DNA of 64,000 bases, taken from NCBI RefSeq assembly GCF_030345075.1, contig NZ_CP128361.1, positions 2,604,001 to 2,668,000 of the forward strand, written 5' to 3'. This document shows positions 9,559 to 18,101 of the stretch, one piece after another. The DNA comes from Solwaraspora sp. WMMA2065 (lineage in GTDB: Bacteria; Actinomycetota; Actinomycetes; Mycobacteriales; Micromonosporaceae). Below the pieces are notes generated by a model. That model was not told where the DNA came from and made no database searches. It saw nothing but the letters and a program-made list of their open reading frames with translations. How positions within the stretch are numbered: position 1 is the first letter of the stretch; the number at the start of each line of letters is the position of its first letter. Position numbers and translations under genes: made by a program.

Positions 9559-10461
9559 ATGCGCATCCTGTTGGCCGGCGCGTCCGGCTTCCTCGGCACC
9601 AGACTGACCGACCACCTGCACAGCTGCGGACACGAGACCGTACAACTGGTCCGCCGGCCGGCGCGCGGGCCGGCGGAGTTCAGCTGGTCGCCGTCGGCCG
9701 GGCAGCTCGACCCGGCGGTGTTCACCGGCATCGACGCGGTGATCAACCTGGCCGGTGCCGGGGTCGGCGACAAACGCTGGACCGACGGCTACAAGGCGTT
9801 GATCCGGTCCAGCCGGGTGGACAGCACCACCACGCTGGCCACCGCGATGTCCGGTCTCGCGGCAGCGGACCGGCCGGCGGTGCTGCTGAACTCGTCAGCG
9901 GTCGGCTGGTACGGCGACACCGGCGACCAGCCGGTCGAGGAGAACGCCCCGGCCGGTGAGGGTTTCCTGGCCGACGTGGCGCGGGTCTGGGAGGCGTCCA
10001 CCGGGCCGGCCGAGAACGCCGGCGTACGGGTGGTCCGGCTACGCACCGGTCTGCCGTTGCACCGTGACGGCGGCCTGCTCAAGCCGCAGCTGCTGCCGTT
10101 CCGGCTCGGGCTGGGCGGCAAGCTCGGCAGTGGGCGGCAGTGGGTGCCGTGGATCGCCATGCAGGACTGGCTGCGGGCGGTGACCTTCCTGCTCGATCAC
10201 GATGACATCTCCGGCCCGGTCAACGTGGTCGGGCCGGCGCCGGTGACCAACGCGGCGTTCGGCAAGGCGCTCGGGTCGGCGGTGCACCGACCGGCGGTGC
10301 TGCCGGTCCCCGCGTTCGCGTTGCACGTGGCGCTGGGCGAGTTCGCCACCGAGGCGCTGCGCTCCTCCCGGGTGTTGCCCGGGGCGCTGACCGAGGCCGG
10401 GTTCACCTACCGGTACCCGGACCTGCCGGACGCGCTGCACGCCGCCCTGACGCAGGGGTGA
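9559..10461 (+). CDS. TIGR01777-family epimerase (SDR superfamily)
   Basis: A 300-residue extended short-chain dehydrogenase-like protein. The NAD(P)-binding motif GASGFLGTRLTDHL lies at the N-terminus. INLAGAGVGDKRW, NSSAVGWYGDTGD (Ser and Tyr of the SDR active site) and the C-terminal GQWV/PWI-like region are typical of the TIGR01777 group, related to cell-division inhibitor SulA-like epimerases. The substrate is unknown. Its place between sucB and lipB matches the equivalent gene (Rv2216) in mycobacteria. Confidence 0.88.
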   Translation: MRILLAGASGFLGTRLTDHLHSCGHETVQLVRRPARGPAEFSWSPSAGQLDPAVFTGIDAVINLAGAGVGDKRWTDGYKALIRSSRVDSTTTLATAMSGLAAADRPAVLLNSSAVGWYGDTGDQPVEENAPAGEGFLADVARVWEASTGPAENAGVRVVRLRTGLPLHRDGGLLKPQLLPFRLGLGGKLGSGRQWVPWIAMQDWLRAVTFLLDHDDISGPVNVVGPAPVTNAAFGKALGSAVHRPAVLPVPAFALHVALGEFATEALRSSRVLPGALTEAGFTYRYPDLPDALHAALTQG

Positions 10462-10488
10462 CCCCGCGCCGGGTAGCGTCCAGACCGG

Positions 10489-11511
10489 TCAGGGCAGCGC
10501 CGGGAGCAGGTCGGTGCCGATGGCCGTGATCAGGTCGCCGGTGGCAGCCGGACCGGCGCCCTCGACCATCAGCACCAGCCGGTGGGCGCCGATGGTCGCC
10601 GCGCTGGCGGCAAGCCGCGCGGCGCATTCGGCCGCGCTGCCCAGTGGGTGGATTCGCAGCAGGTGCTCGGCGTAGGCGTCGAGGTCCCGGTGGGCCGGCG
10701 CCGAGCCGTCGATCCGGACGTACTCGCGGGTGGTGGCCAGCCACGGTGGCAGGGTCCGGCGGAGCACCCGCTCGGCGGCGGCCCGGGAGTCGGCGAGCCC
10801 GATCAGATGCACCGAGGCGTGCGGCACGATGGCCGGGTCGTGCCCGTTGGCTGCGGCGACGTCCGCGTACCGGGCCAGCGTGGCGGCCTTCGCCGCGTCG
10901 TCGTCGTGCACCCCGAGCAGCAGGGCAAGTCCGCGGCTGGCGGCGAGGTCGACCGTCGCCGGCGAGGTCGCCGCAATCCAGATCGGCATCGGGCGGGCCG
11001 GTCGCGGCACCACCGGCACATCGCGGAACGTGAAGAACTGACCGTCGGCGCCGACCGTCGCCGCGCCGGAGAGCCAGCGGCTCAGCAGATCCAGCGATTC
11101 GGCGAAGCCGTCCCGGTACCGGTCCAGGCCGGTGCCGTAGACCTCCAGGTCCACCCAGGGGCCGCCACGGGCGACCCCGAGCCGGAACCGGCCGGAGGAG
11201 ACCGTGTCAAGCAGGACTGCTTCCTCGGCGAGCGCGACCGGATGCCGGTTGGACAGCACGGCCGCCGCGGTGCCGACGGCGATCCGACGGGTGGCGCCGA
11301 GCAGGTAGCCGGCCAGGGTGGTGGCGGACGGGCACTGCCCGTACGAGACGAAGTGGTGTTCGGCAAGCCACACGCCGCCGAGGCCGGCTGCCTCGGCGGC
11401 GCGCGCGTAGCCGACGGTGGCCGGCAGACCATGTGCCGCCAGCAGGAACAGGTCCACTGCTGGCTGGTTCAGGTCGCCGGCCGCCGTCGAGATGGTCGGC
11501 TCAGCAGTCAC
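10489..11511 (-). CDS. LLM-class flavin-dependent oxidoreductase (luciferase-like)
   Basis: A 340-residue TIM-barrel luciferase-like monooxygenase that would use FMN or coenzyme F420. Typical segments are EAAGLGGVWLAEHHFVSYG, GYLLGATRRIAVGTAAAVL, VALAEEAVLLDTVSSGRFRLGVARG and PIWIAATSPATVDLAA. The GTG at 11511 overlaps the end of the upstream 130-residue protein gene by eleven bases, so the two are coupled. It is the last gene of a three-gene minus-strand unit with a CooC-type ATPase. The substrate is unknown. Confidence 0.85.
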   Translation of the reverse strand: MTAEPTISTAAGDLNQPAVDLFLLAAHGLPATVGYARAAEAAGLGGVWLAEHHFVSYGQCPSATTLAGYLLGATRRIAVGTAAAVLSNRHPVALAEEAVLLDTVSSGRFRLGVARGGPWVDLEVYGTGLDRYRDGFAESLDLLSRWLSGAATVGADGQFFTFRDVPVVPRPARPMPIWIAATSPATVDLAASRGLALLLGVHDDDAAKAATLARYADVAAANGHDPAIVPHASVHLIGLADSRAAAERVLRRTLPPWLATTREYVRIDGSAPAHRDLDAYAEHLLRIHPLGSAAECAARLAASAATIGAHRLVLMVEGAGPAATGDLITAIGTDLLPALP

Positions 11512-11893
11512 GCAGCTCGGGTGACTGGTTGCGCAGCTGGGCCACCGGGGAGATGAACTCCTGATAGGTCTCGCCGCCGACGGCGGACAGTTTGAAGGCG
11601 GCCACCCGGTGGCAGTTCTGGAAGGCGAACTTGACGCCGAAGTGCCGCTCCAGGCCGCCCCGGATCGCGTCGCTGGCCAGCGCCCGCAGCAGTTGGCCAC
11701 GCTCGGCCTCGCTGGGTGGCGGCACCGCGTGGTCGGCGAACTCGGCCGTGCCACCCTGGGCCTCGGTGGCCACCTGGGACACCACCGACCAGGCGTACGG
11801 CAGGGACTGGCGTACGCAGTCGACGAATTCGGCGTCGTCGACCCGGCCGGATTCGGCCCGCTCCAGCAGGGCGGCAGGTACGTCGAGGGACAT
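11501..11893 (-). CDS. Conserved hypothetical protein, 130 residues
   Basis: A small soluble acidic protein (start MSLDVPAALLERAESGRV, end SPELRDC) with an ATG start after GAGGAGA. It has no membrane segment or recognised domain. Cysteines occur near VDCVRQ, in FAFQNCHRV and as the last residue, so metal or thiol chemistry is possible but unproven. It sits 20 bp after the CooC-type ATPase and overlaps the oxidoreductase start, so the three are one transcription unit. The sequence gives no further hint of function. Confidence 0.8.
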   Translation of the reverse strand: MSLDVPAALLERAESGRVDDAEFVDCVRQSLPYAWSVVSQVATEAQGGTAEFADHAVPPPSEAERGQLLRALASDAIRGGLERHFGVKFAFQNCHRVAAFKLSAVGGETYQEFISPVAQLRNQSPELRDC

Positions 11894-11913
11894 GCTTTCT
11901 CCTCACGCTACGG

Positions 11914-12894
11914 TCAGCGGACCAGCAGGTCTGGTCCGAGTACGAACTCCGGGTCGACCTGGTCGGCGAGGTTCTCGCCGACCCGGTCGTTGGCCCAGGC
12001 GGCGGCGTTGCGTAGGTGGAACTCCACCGCCTGCCGGGTGTAGTTGGCCCAGTCCTTGCCACAAGCATCGACGGTTGTGCGCATCGTGTCCAGAGCGTCA
12101 CGGTTCGCCGGCTCCATCGCGGTGATCGGCTGGTGCCGGCCCCGCTCGGCCGCCTTGACGAAGGCCGACCGCCCGATCCAGGTCAGCAGATCCGCGCCGA
12201 CGTGCTCGCGCAGGAAGTCCACGTCCGACTCGTCGTCGATCTTGTTGCCGACGACGTGCACCCGGACGCCGTAGTCGCGGGCGTAGCCGACGTACTGCCG
12301 GTAGACCCCGACGCTGCGCACCGTCGGCTCGCAGACCAGGAAGGTGGCGTCGAACCGGGTGAACAGCCCGGAGGCGAACGAGTCGGCCCCGGCGGTCATG
12401 TCGACGACCACGTACTCACCGGCACCGTCGACCAGGTGGTTGAGCAGCAGTTCCACCGCGCCGACCTTGGAGTGGTAGCAGGCGACGCCGAGATCGTCGG
12501 TGGCGAACGGCCCGGTGACGGCGAGCCGGATACCAGCCACCTCGCGGACCAGCGCGTCGTAGATCGGGTTGGCCCCGGCGACGGTGAGCAGCCGCGAGCC
12601 TCGCCCGGGCGGGGTGGTCTTGACCATCGCCGCGGCCGAGCCGATCCGGGGATTGTCGCCGCGCAGATACTCCTTGATGTCGGCCAGGTGGTCGCCCAAC
12701 GCCGGTAGCAGCACCGCCTCGTTGTCGCTGGCGCCGAGGGCCGCGGCGAGATGCTGGTTGATGTCGGCGTCGACCGCGAGCAGCGGCGGCGGGCCGTCGT
12801 CGGGGCCGACCGGGGTGGCTGCGAGGTGGCGGGCGAACAGGGCCGCCAGGGTGGTCTTGCCACTGCCACCCTTACCGACAAAACAGATCTTCAC
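11914..12894 (-). CDS. CooC-type P-loop ATPase (MinD/ArsA superfamily, metallochaperone-like)
   Basis: A 326-residue deviant Walker A ATPase. The P-loop GKGGSGKTT is at residues 7-15, followed by LLAVDADINQHLAAALG (switch I region), VVVDMTAGADSFASGLF (switch II) and VHVVGNKIDDESD (base recognition). This layout is typical of CooC, the ATPase that helps nickel into carbon monoxide dehydrogenase, and related maturation proteins. No CODH gene is in the window, so the client is unknown. The GTG start lies 38 bp from a 19-bp palindrome that may be a metal-responsive operator. First gene of a three-gene operon. Confidence 0.82.
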   Translation of the reverse strand: MKICFVGKGGSGKTTLAALFARHLAATPVGPDDGPPPLLAVDADINQHLAAALGASDNEAVLLPALGDHLADIKEYLRGDNPRIGSAAAMVKTTPPGRGSRLLTVAGANPIYDALVREVAGIRLAVTGPFATDDLGVACYHSKVGAVELLLNHLVDGAGEYVVVDMTAGADSFASGLFTRFDATFLVCEPTVRSVGVYRQYVGYARDYGVRVHVVGNKIDDESDVDFLREHVGADLLTWIGRSAFVKAAERGRHQPITAMEPANRDALDTMRTTVDACGKDWANYTRQAVEFHLRNAAAWANDRVGENLADQVDPEFVLGPDLLVR

Positions 12895-12932
12895 CGTGGA
12901 TCTCTCCCAAACAACTCAACAGGTACGCGTAC

Positions 12933-12951
12933 ATTGGAAGTCATTTCCAAT
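12933..12951. promoter_or_regulatory. Perfect inverted repeat, Nur/Fur-family-like operator
   Basis: Seven-base arms ATTGGAA and TTCCAAT flank five bases (GTCAT), giving TTGGAA-N5-TTCCAA. The Streptomyces Nur (nickel Fur) box is TTGCAA-N5-TTGCAA, so the geometry is the same with one base changed per half. On the minus strand a TTGACG hexamer (12962-12957) lies just upstream, so the palindrome would sit in the promoter spacer of the CooC-type gene. It is AT-rich in a very GC-rich context. The role is inferred. Confidence 0.55.
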
Positions 12952-13010
12952 AACTTCGTCAAGCCTAGGTACGGCACGGGCGTGTCGGGCGAAATTGGTA
13001 CTCTCCGCCG

Positions 13011-14924
13011 GTGCCGACCGCTCCGTCCCCACTGCCCGACAGCGCCGCGACCACCCGGCCGGTGACCAGCGGCCGGTTGAGGGGCCGGGCCGGCGGCCCG
13101 GCCCGCTGGCGCGCCGACCTGGTCGTCGCGGTGGTCGCGGTGGTCCTCGCCGGCTGGGTCACCAGCGGGCTGTGGGCCGGTCCGGACAGCCGGGCGATCA
13201 CCGTCAACTCCAGCGACCAGGCGCTGTTCGAGTGGCTGCTGGGCTATGGCGCCTACGCGCTGACCCACGGCGAGAACCCGCTGTTCACGTACCTGCTCAA
13301 CGCCCCCGACGGGGTGAATCTTGCGGTCAACACCTCGATCACCGTGTACGCGGTGCTGTTCGCGCCGCTGACCTTCCTGATCGGGCCACCGGCGACATTC
13401 CTGGTGATCCTCACCCTCAACCTGGCCGGCACCGGCTTCACCTGGTACTGGCTGCTGTCCCGGCTACCCACCGGCGACGACGGCGCTCCGTTCGTGCCGT
13501 CCCGGCTGGCGGCCGCCGTCGGCGGACTGTTCTGCGGCTTCGCGCCGGCCATGGTGTCGCACGCCAACGCCCACCTGAACTGGACCGCCGGCTGGCTGGT
13601 GCCGATCATCGTCTGGCGGGTCCTCGCGCTGCGTGGGCGCCCCGGGGCCCGGCCGCTGGGCCGGGGCGGCTGGGTGCGCAACGGCCTGATCCTCGGCGTA
13701 GCCGTCGCGGCGGCCTTCTCGATCGCCGCCGAGGGCCTGTTCTTCACCGCCCTGGCCTGCGGCGTGTTCCTCGGCGTCTGGGCGCTGGACCGCAGCCGCG
13801 CCGCCGAGGTCCGCGACGCGCTCCCCCGGCTGCTGCGCGGCCTGGCGCTCACCGCGGTCGTGGCGACCGCACTGTTGGCGTACCCGTTGTGGTTGCACTT
13901 CTTCGGCCCGCAGGTGTTCCACGGCACCGGTTTCGACGCCCGGGTGCACAGCGAGGACCTCCTCGCCTACGGGGCGTTCCCGGAACGCTCGCTGGCCGGT
14001 GTCGCCGGGCTGGGCACCGGGCTGGCGCCGAACGAGACCGAGGAGAACAGCTTCTTCGGCGTACCGCTGCTGATGTTGACCGTCGGCTGCCTGGTGCTGC
14101 TCTGGCGGGCCGCCGATCCCGGTCGGCGAGCGACGCTGCGGGCCCTCGCCGTCACCGCCGCCGTGTTCGCGGTGCTCTCCCTCGGCCCCCGGCTGAAGAT
14201 CGGCGGGACGATCACCGACATCCCGCTGCCGTACGCCCCGCTGGCCGGCGCACCGGTGTTCAACGCCGCGCTGCCGGCCCGGCTGGCCATGGTGGTCACC
14301 CCGGTCATCGGCATCCTGCTGGCGCTGACGCTGAGCCTGCTGCTCACCCGTCGGGCCGGCGGGCAGGCGCGGTACGGCCGGTGGTGGGCCGCGGCGTTCG
14401 TCGCGGCGCTGCTGCCGCTGACCCCGGCCAGTCTGCTCACCATCGAACGGGAGCCGATCCCGGACTTCATCACCTCGGGTGCCTGGCGTGACCACGTCAG
14501 CCAGGGCGGGGTGCTCGCCCCGGTACCGTTCACCCTCGATGTGCTGCCCGACGGTCAACGTTGGCAGGCGTACGCGTTCGCGCACCGGCAGGGCGAGTTC
14601 GCCATCCCGTCCGGCTTCTTCCTCGGCCCCGGCGGACCGGACGGCCGGGGCCGGATCGGACCGGTCCCCCGGGCCACCGACGGGCTGCTGCACGAGGTCG
14701 CCCGCACCGGCGTGGTGCCGCCGATCACCGACGCCGACCGGGCCGCCGCCCGCGCCGACCTGCGGTACTGGGATGCCGAGGCGGTGGTGCTCGCCGACCG
14801 GGTGCACGGGGCGAAGTTCCCGGTCGACGCCGAGGCGCTGCTGACCGCGACCACCGAACTGCTCGGCCCGCCGCAGCGGGTCACCGACGTCTGGCTCTGG
14901 CCGGCGCCGGAGGGCGGCTGGTGA
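13011..14924 (+). CDS. Large polytopic membrane protein, GT-C glycosyltransferase-like
   Basis: A 637-residue protein with about 11-12 hydrophobic segments. After a basic N-terminus comes one helix (DLVVAVVAVVLAGWVTSGLW), then an extracytoplasmic-type region with SSDQALFEWLLGYGAYALTHGENPLF, in the position of the acidic first loop of GT-C enzymes. The remaining helices and a roughly 170-residue C-terminal soluble domain follow. It probably handles a polyprenyl-linked sugar donor at the membrane, but donor and acceptor are unknown. The GTG at 13011 is divergent from the CooC-type operon. Confidence 0.7.
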   Translation: MPTAPSPLPDSAATTRPVTSGRLRGRAGGPARWRADLVVAVVAVVLAGWVTSGLWAGPDSRAITVNSSDQALFEWLLGYGAYALTHGENPLFTYLLNAPDGVNLAVNTSITVYAVLFAPLTFLIGPPATFLVILTLNLAGTGFTWYWLLSRLPTGDDGAPFVPSRLAAAVGGLFCGFAPAMVSHANAHLNWTAGWLVPIIVWRVLALRGRPGARPLGRGGWVRNGLILGVAVAAAFSIAAEGLFFTALACGVFLGVWALDRSRAAEVRDALPRLLRGLALTAVVATALLAYPLWLHFFGPQVFHGTGFDARVHSEDLLAYGAFPERSLAGVAGLGTGLAPNETEENSFFGVPLLMLTVGCLVLLWRAADPGRRATLRALAVTAAVFAVLSLGPRLKIGGTITDIPLPYAPLAGAPVFNAALPARLAMVVTPVIGILLALTLSLLLTRRAGGQARYGRWWAAAFVAALLPLTPASLLTIEREPIPDFITSGAWRDHVSQGGVLAPVPFTLDVLPDGQRWQAYAFAHRQGEFAIPSGFFLGPGGPDGRGRIGPVPRATDGLLHEVARTGVVPPITDADRAAARADLRYWDAEAVVLADRVHGAKFPVDAEALLTATTELLGPPQRVTDVWLWPAPEGGW

Positions 14925-14975
14925 GCCGGACCACGGACCGACCCGACCGACCGGTAGCGGACTAGGCTGGACGAC

Positions 14976-15617
14976 GTGACCAGCATCATTTCCCGCCTGC
15001 GCGGGGTCCGAGCCGGCGTCGTCGACTACCAGACCGCCTGGGCGGAGCAGCGTCGACTGCACGCCGCCGTGGTCGCCGGCGAGGAGCCGGACACCGTGCT
15101 CCTGCTGGAGCACCCGAGTGTCTACACGGCTGGCAAGCGCACCGAGCCGTGGGACCGCCCGGTCGACGGCACCCCGGTGGTGGACGTCGACCGGGGCGGC
15201 AAGATCACCTGGCACGGCCCGGGGCAGTTGGTCGGCTACCCCATCGTCCGGTTGTCGGAGCCGATCGACGTGGTCGCCTACGTACGCCGGGTCGAGCAAC
15301 TGCTGATCGACGTCTGCGCCGAATTCGGGCTGGCCGCCACCCGCCTCGACGGGCCGAACCACAGCGGGGTCTGGGTGCCGGCCGACGACCGTGGACCGGC
15401 CCGCAAGGTGGCGGCGATCGGCATCCGGGTCGCCCGCGGGGTCACCCAGCACGGTTTCGCGATCAACTGCGACCCGGACCTGACGGCGTATGACCGGATC
15501 GTGCCGTGCGGTCTGCGCGACGTCGGTGTCACCTCGCTGAGCGCCGAGCTCGGCCGGCCGGTGACCGTCGCCGAGGTGCTGCCGGTCGTCGAGCGCCACC
15601 TGCCCACGCTCGGCTGA
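14976..15617 (+). CDS. lipB: LipB, octanoyltransferase
   Basis: A 213-residue LipB of usual length. It moves octanoate from acyl carrier protein to the lipoyl domains of E2 and H-protein. It shows [14 protein letters not shown], the signature [18 protein letters not shown], the catalytic-lysine segment [28 protein letters not shown] and the catalytic cysteine in IVPCGL. The start is a GTG at 14976. lipA lies 122 bp downstream and sucB, a substrate gene, upstream. Confidence 0.96.
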   Translation: MTSIISRLRGVRAGVVDYQTAWAEQRRLHAAVVAGEEPDTVLLLEHPSVYTAGKRTEPWDRPVDGTPVVDVDRGGKITWHGPGQLVGYPIVRLSEPIDVVAYVRRVEQLLIDVCAEFGLAATRLDGPNHSGVWVPADDRGPARKVAAIGIRVARGVTQHGFAINCDPDLTAYDRIVPCGLRDVGVTSLSAELGRPVTVAEVLPVVERHLPTLG

Positions 15618-15739
15618 GCCGACCGCTCTCGGGTCCGCCGGCCGATCGATGCCTCGGGTGAGCCAACTCACCCGGTGAGCGGTGGCCGCACGGTCGCCTG
15701 GCCGCCCGAGCGGGCACCGGCCGGCGTAGGCTGGCAAGG

Positions 15740-16681
15740 GTGACCATTGCTCCGGAGGGACGACGCCTGCTGCGCCTGGAGGTCCGCAACGCCGAGACCC
15801 CGATCGAGCGCAAACCCCCGTGGATCAAGGTCAAGGCCAGGATGGGGCCGGAGTTCACCGAGCTGCGCGGGCTGGTGCAACGGGAAGGGTTGCACACCGT
15901 CTGTCAGGAGGCCGGCTGCCCCAACATCTACGAGTGTTGGGAGGACCGGGAAGCCACCTTCCTCATCGGTGGGGACCAGTGCACCCGGCGCTGCGACTTC
16001 TGTCAGATCGACACCGGCAAACCGGCCGAGTTCGACGCCGACGAGCCCCGCCGGGTCGGCGAGTCGGTCGCGGCGATGGGTCTGCGCTACGCCACGGTCA
16101 CCGGGGTGGCCCGCGACGACCTGCCCGACGGGGGTGCCTGGCTGTACGCCGAGACCGTCCGGCAGATTCACTCGCTGCAGCCCGGCTGCGGCGTCGAGTT
16201 GCTGATCCCGGATTTCAACGGCGACGCCGGCCAGCTCGACGAGGTGTTCGCCGCCCGACCGGAGGTGCTCGCTCACAACGTCGAGACGGTGCCCCGGATC
16301 TTCAAGCGGATCCGGCCGGCCTTCCGGTACGAGCGCTCGCTCGACGTGCTCACCCGGGCCCGCACGGCCGGCCTGGTGGCCAAGTCCAACCTGATCCTCG
16401 GCCTCGGCGAGGAGCGCTCCGAGGTGTCGCAGGCGCTGCGCGATCTGCACGCCGCCGGGTGCGAGCTGATCACCATCACCCAGTATCTGCGCCCGACGCC
16501 ACGGCATCACCCGGTGCAGCGCTGGGTCAAGCCGGAGGAGTTCGTCGAGCTGCGCGAGGAGGCCGAGCGGATCGGCTTCTCCGGGGTGATGAGCGGCCCG
16601 CTGGTGCGTTCGTCGTACCGCGCCGGCCGGCTCTACCAGCAGGCGCTGCGCCAGCGCGAGGCCCAGCCGCTGGCCGGCTGA
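15740..16681 (+). CDS. lipA: LipA, lipoyl synthase (radical SAM)
   Basis: A 313-residue iron-sulfur enzyme that inserts two sulfurs into the protein-bound octanoyl chain made by LipB. The auxiliary cluster cysteines are in [12 protein letters not shown] and the radical-SAM cluster in [18 protein letters not shown] and the C-terminal [14 protein letters not shown], whose RSSY serine ligates the auxiliary cluster, complete the family pattern. The GTG start at 15740 gives the standard length. Confidence 0.97.
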   Translation: MTIAPEGRRLLRLEVRNAETPIERKPPWIKVKARMGPEFTELRGLVQREGLHTVCQEAGCPNIYECWEDREATFLIGGDQCTRRCDFCQIDTGKPAEFDADEPRRVGESVAAMGLRYATVTGVARDDLPDGGAWLYAETVRQIHSLQPGCGVELLIPDFNGDAGQLDEVFAARPEVLAHNVETVPRIFKRIRPAFRYERSLDVLTRARTAGLVAKSNLILGLGEERSEVSQALRDLHAAGCELITITQYLRPTPRHHPVQRWVKPEEFVELREEAERIGFSGVMSGPLVRSSYRAGRLYQQALRQREAQPLAG

Positions 16682-16725
16682 CCGCCCGGTGAACGGCTTC
16701 GCCCCCGGCAACTAGACTGCCTCGC

Positions 16726-17415
16726 ATGGCGAAACCCCAGGAGAAGGTGTCGTTCGGCCAGCGGCTGAAGCAGATCGGCATGGTGTTCTCGTTCACCGCC
16801 AAGCGCGACAAGTGGTTCGTCCCGCTGGCGGTGGCCGCCGTCGTGCTGCCGCTGGCGATCACCGTGCCGGTGACGCTGAAGCTGGGGTGGATGTGGCTGC
16901 CGGTCGGCATCCTGGTGGCGCTGCTCGCCGTACTGATCGTGCTGAACCTGCGGTCCAACACGGCGATGATGAACGTCGCCGAGGGCCAGCCGGGTGCGGC
17001 GGCCTCGCTGCTGGAGAACATGCGCGGTGACTGGCGGGTGACGCCGGCGGTCAGTTCGACCACCCAGATGGACATGGTCCATCTGGTGATCGGGCGGCCC
17101 GGGGTGATCCTGCTCGCCGAGGGCAACCCGCAGCGGGTCCGGGGGTTGCTCGGTCAGGAGAAGCGGCGGCTGGCGAAGGTGATCGGCAGTGCGCCGCTGT
17201 ACGACTACGTGATCGGCACCGACGAGGGCGAGTTGTCGATCCGCAGGATGCGTACGACGCTGATGCGCTTGCCGCGCAACCTGACCGGCAAGGACGTCAA
17301 CGCGTTGGACAAGCGGCTGACCGCGTTGTCGGCCCGGCCGCAGTTACCCAAGGGCGCCATTCCGAAGAACATGCGACCGCCGAAGGGCGCTTTCCGGCAG
17401 ACCCGGGGCCGCTGA
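16726..17415 (+). CDS. DUF4191 membrane protein
   Basis: A 229-residue protein with two adjacent membrane helices at about residues 31-70 and a basic C-terminal half ending in Arg/Lys-rich PKNMRPPKGAFRQTRGR. It starts MAKPQEKVSFGQRLKQIGMVF, typical of DUF4191 proteins, found next to lipA and glnA in most actinobacteria (Rv2219 in M. tuberculosis). Its biochemical role is not known. Confidence 0.88.
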   Translation: MAKPQEKVSFGQRLKQIGMVFSFTAKRDKWFVPLAVAAVVLPLAITVPVTLKLGWMWLPVGILVALLAVLIVLNLRSNTAMMNVAEGQPGAAASLLENMRGDWRVTPAVSSTTQMDMVHLVIGRPGVILLAEGNPQRVRGLLGQEKRRLAKVIGSAPLYDYVIGTDEGELSIRRMRTTLMRLPRNLTGKDVNALDKRLTALSARPQLPKGAIPKNMRPPKGAFRQTRGR

Positions 17416-17494
17416 CCGCCGGTCGCCGCAATGACGGCGCGGTGCGGTGGGCCGGGCGGTGCGGTGGGCCGGGCCGGGCGGTTGCGGTCGTGGG

Positions 17495-17905
17495 TCAGCT
17501 GGGGACGGCGACGACGACCGAGCCGGCGGCCCGGTCGTGCAGGCCGCGTCGCCGCTCGTCCATCACCAGCGGCGGGATCACCAGGGCCAGCAGCAGTCCG
17601 CGCAGCAGTGCCCGGGGTACGCCGATCCGGCCGCCGTCGGCGGCCGAGACACACCGGATCCGGGCCAGCCACATTCCCGGGGTCTGGGCGAACAGCCCGA
17701 GGAAGATGCCGTACTCGGCGATCAGCACGACTACCGGTGGCCAGCCGGACCGGGCCGGGTCGGCAAACAGGCTGGAGATAAGCACACAGAGTAGCCAGTC
17801 AATCACTAGGGCACCGGTGCGGCGAAGCAGGCTGGACACCTTGGCACCCGACCCCGCCGGACCGTCCGTCGCCCCACCCGCAGCCGCATTTGCGCTAGCC
17901 GCCAC
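17495..17905 (-). CDS. RDD-family membrane protein
   Basis: A 136-residue protein with the RDD pattern: LRRTGALVIDWLLCVLISSLF (Arg and Asp of the first helix), a second helix in VVVLIAEYGIFLGLF, the TPGMWLARIRCV segment and RRRGLHDRAAGSVVV. RDD proteins are small membrane proteins, some linked to ion transport. The GTG at 17905 was chosen because GGGGGAG lies four bases before it. It is divergent from glnA, and an equivalent gene (Rv2219A) sits at this place in M. tuberculosis. Confidence 0.85.
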   Translation of the reverse strand: MAASANAAAGGATDGPAGSGAKVSSLLRRTGALVIDWLLCVLISSLFADPARSGWPPVVVLIAEYGIFLGLFAQTPGMWLARIRCVSAADGGRIGVPRALLRGLLLALVIPPLVMDERRRGLHDRAAGSVVVAVPS

Positions 17906-18005
17906 GCTGCTCCCCCTTCCGATACCCACGAACGGCCAGACTAGCCTGGGCCATCTGCCGTATCCTGCGGGGGACGATTGGTCGGGATCACGCTCCGCAG
18001 GGGAC

Positions 18006-18021
18006 GTAACACGGCGGAAAC
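18006..18021. promoter_or_regulatory. GlnR box upstream of glnA
   Basis: The sequence reads GTAAC-N6-GAAAC, an exact match to the published GTnAC-n6-GAAAC pattern of the nitrogen regulator GlnR. It lies 81 bp before the glnA start codon. GlnR activates glnA under nitrogen limitation in Streptomyces and Mycobacterium, so the same control is expected here. Confidence 0.75.
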
Positions 18022-18101
18022 ATTAGAGACACGGTGGGGCAACTCCGCGGCCATAGCGTCGCGACCAGCATAGCCATCAGTGCGACGTGCCAGGAGGACG
18101 T

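Noticed and set aside
12933-12951. Zur box upstream of the CooC-type ATPase
   Set aside because: The centre also resembles a Zur box (12 of 15 positions to TGAAAATGATTTTCA), but the 6-5-6 symmetry fits Nur better and the gene is of a nickel-related type; kept only as an alternative.
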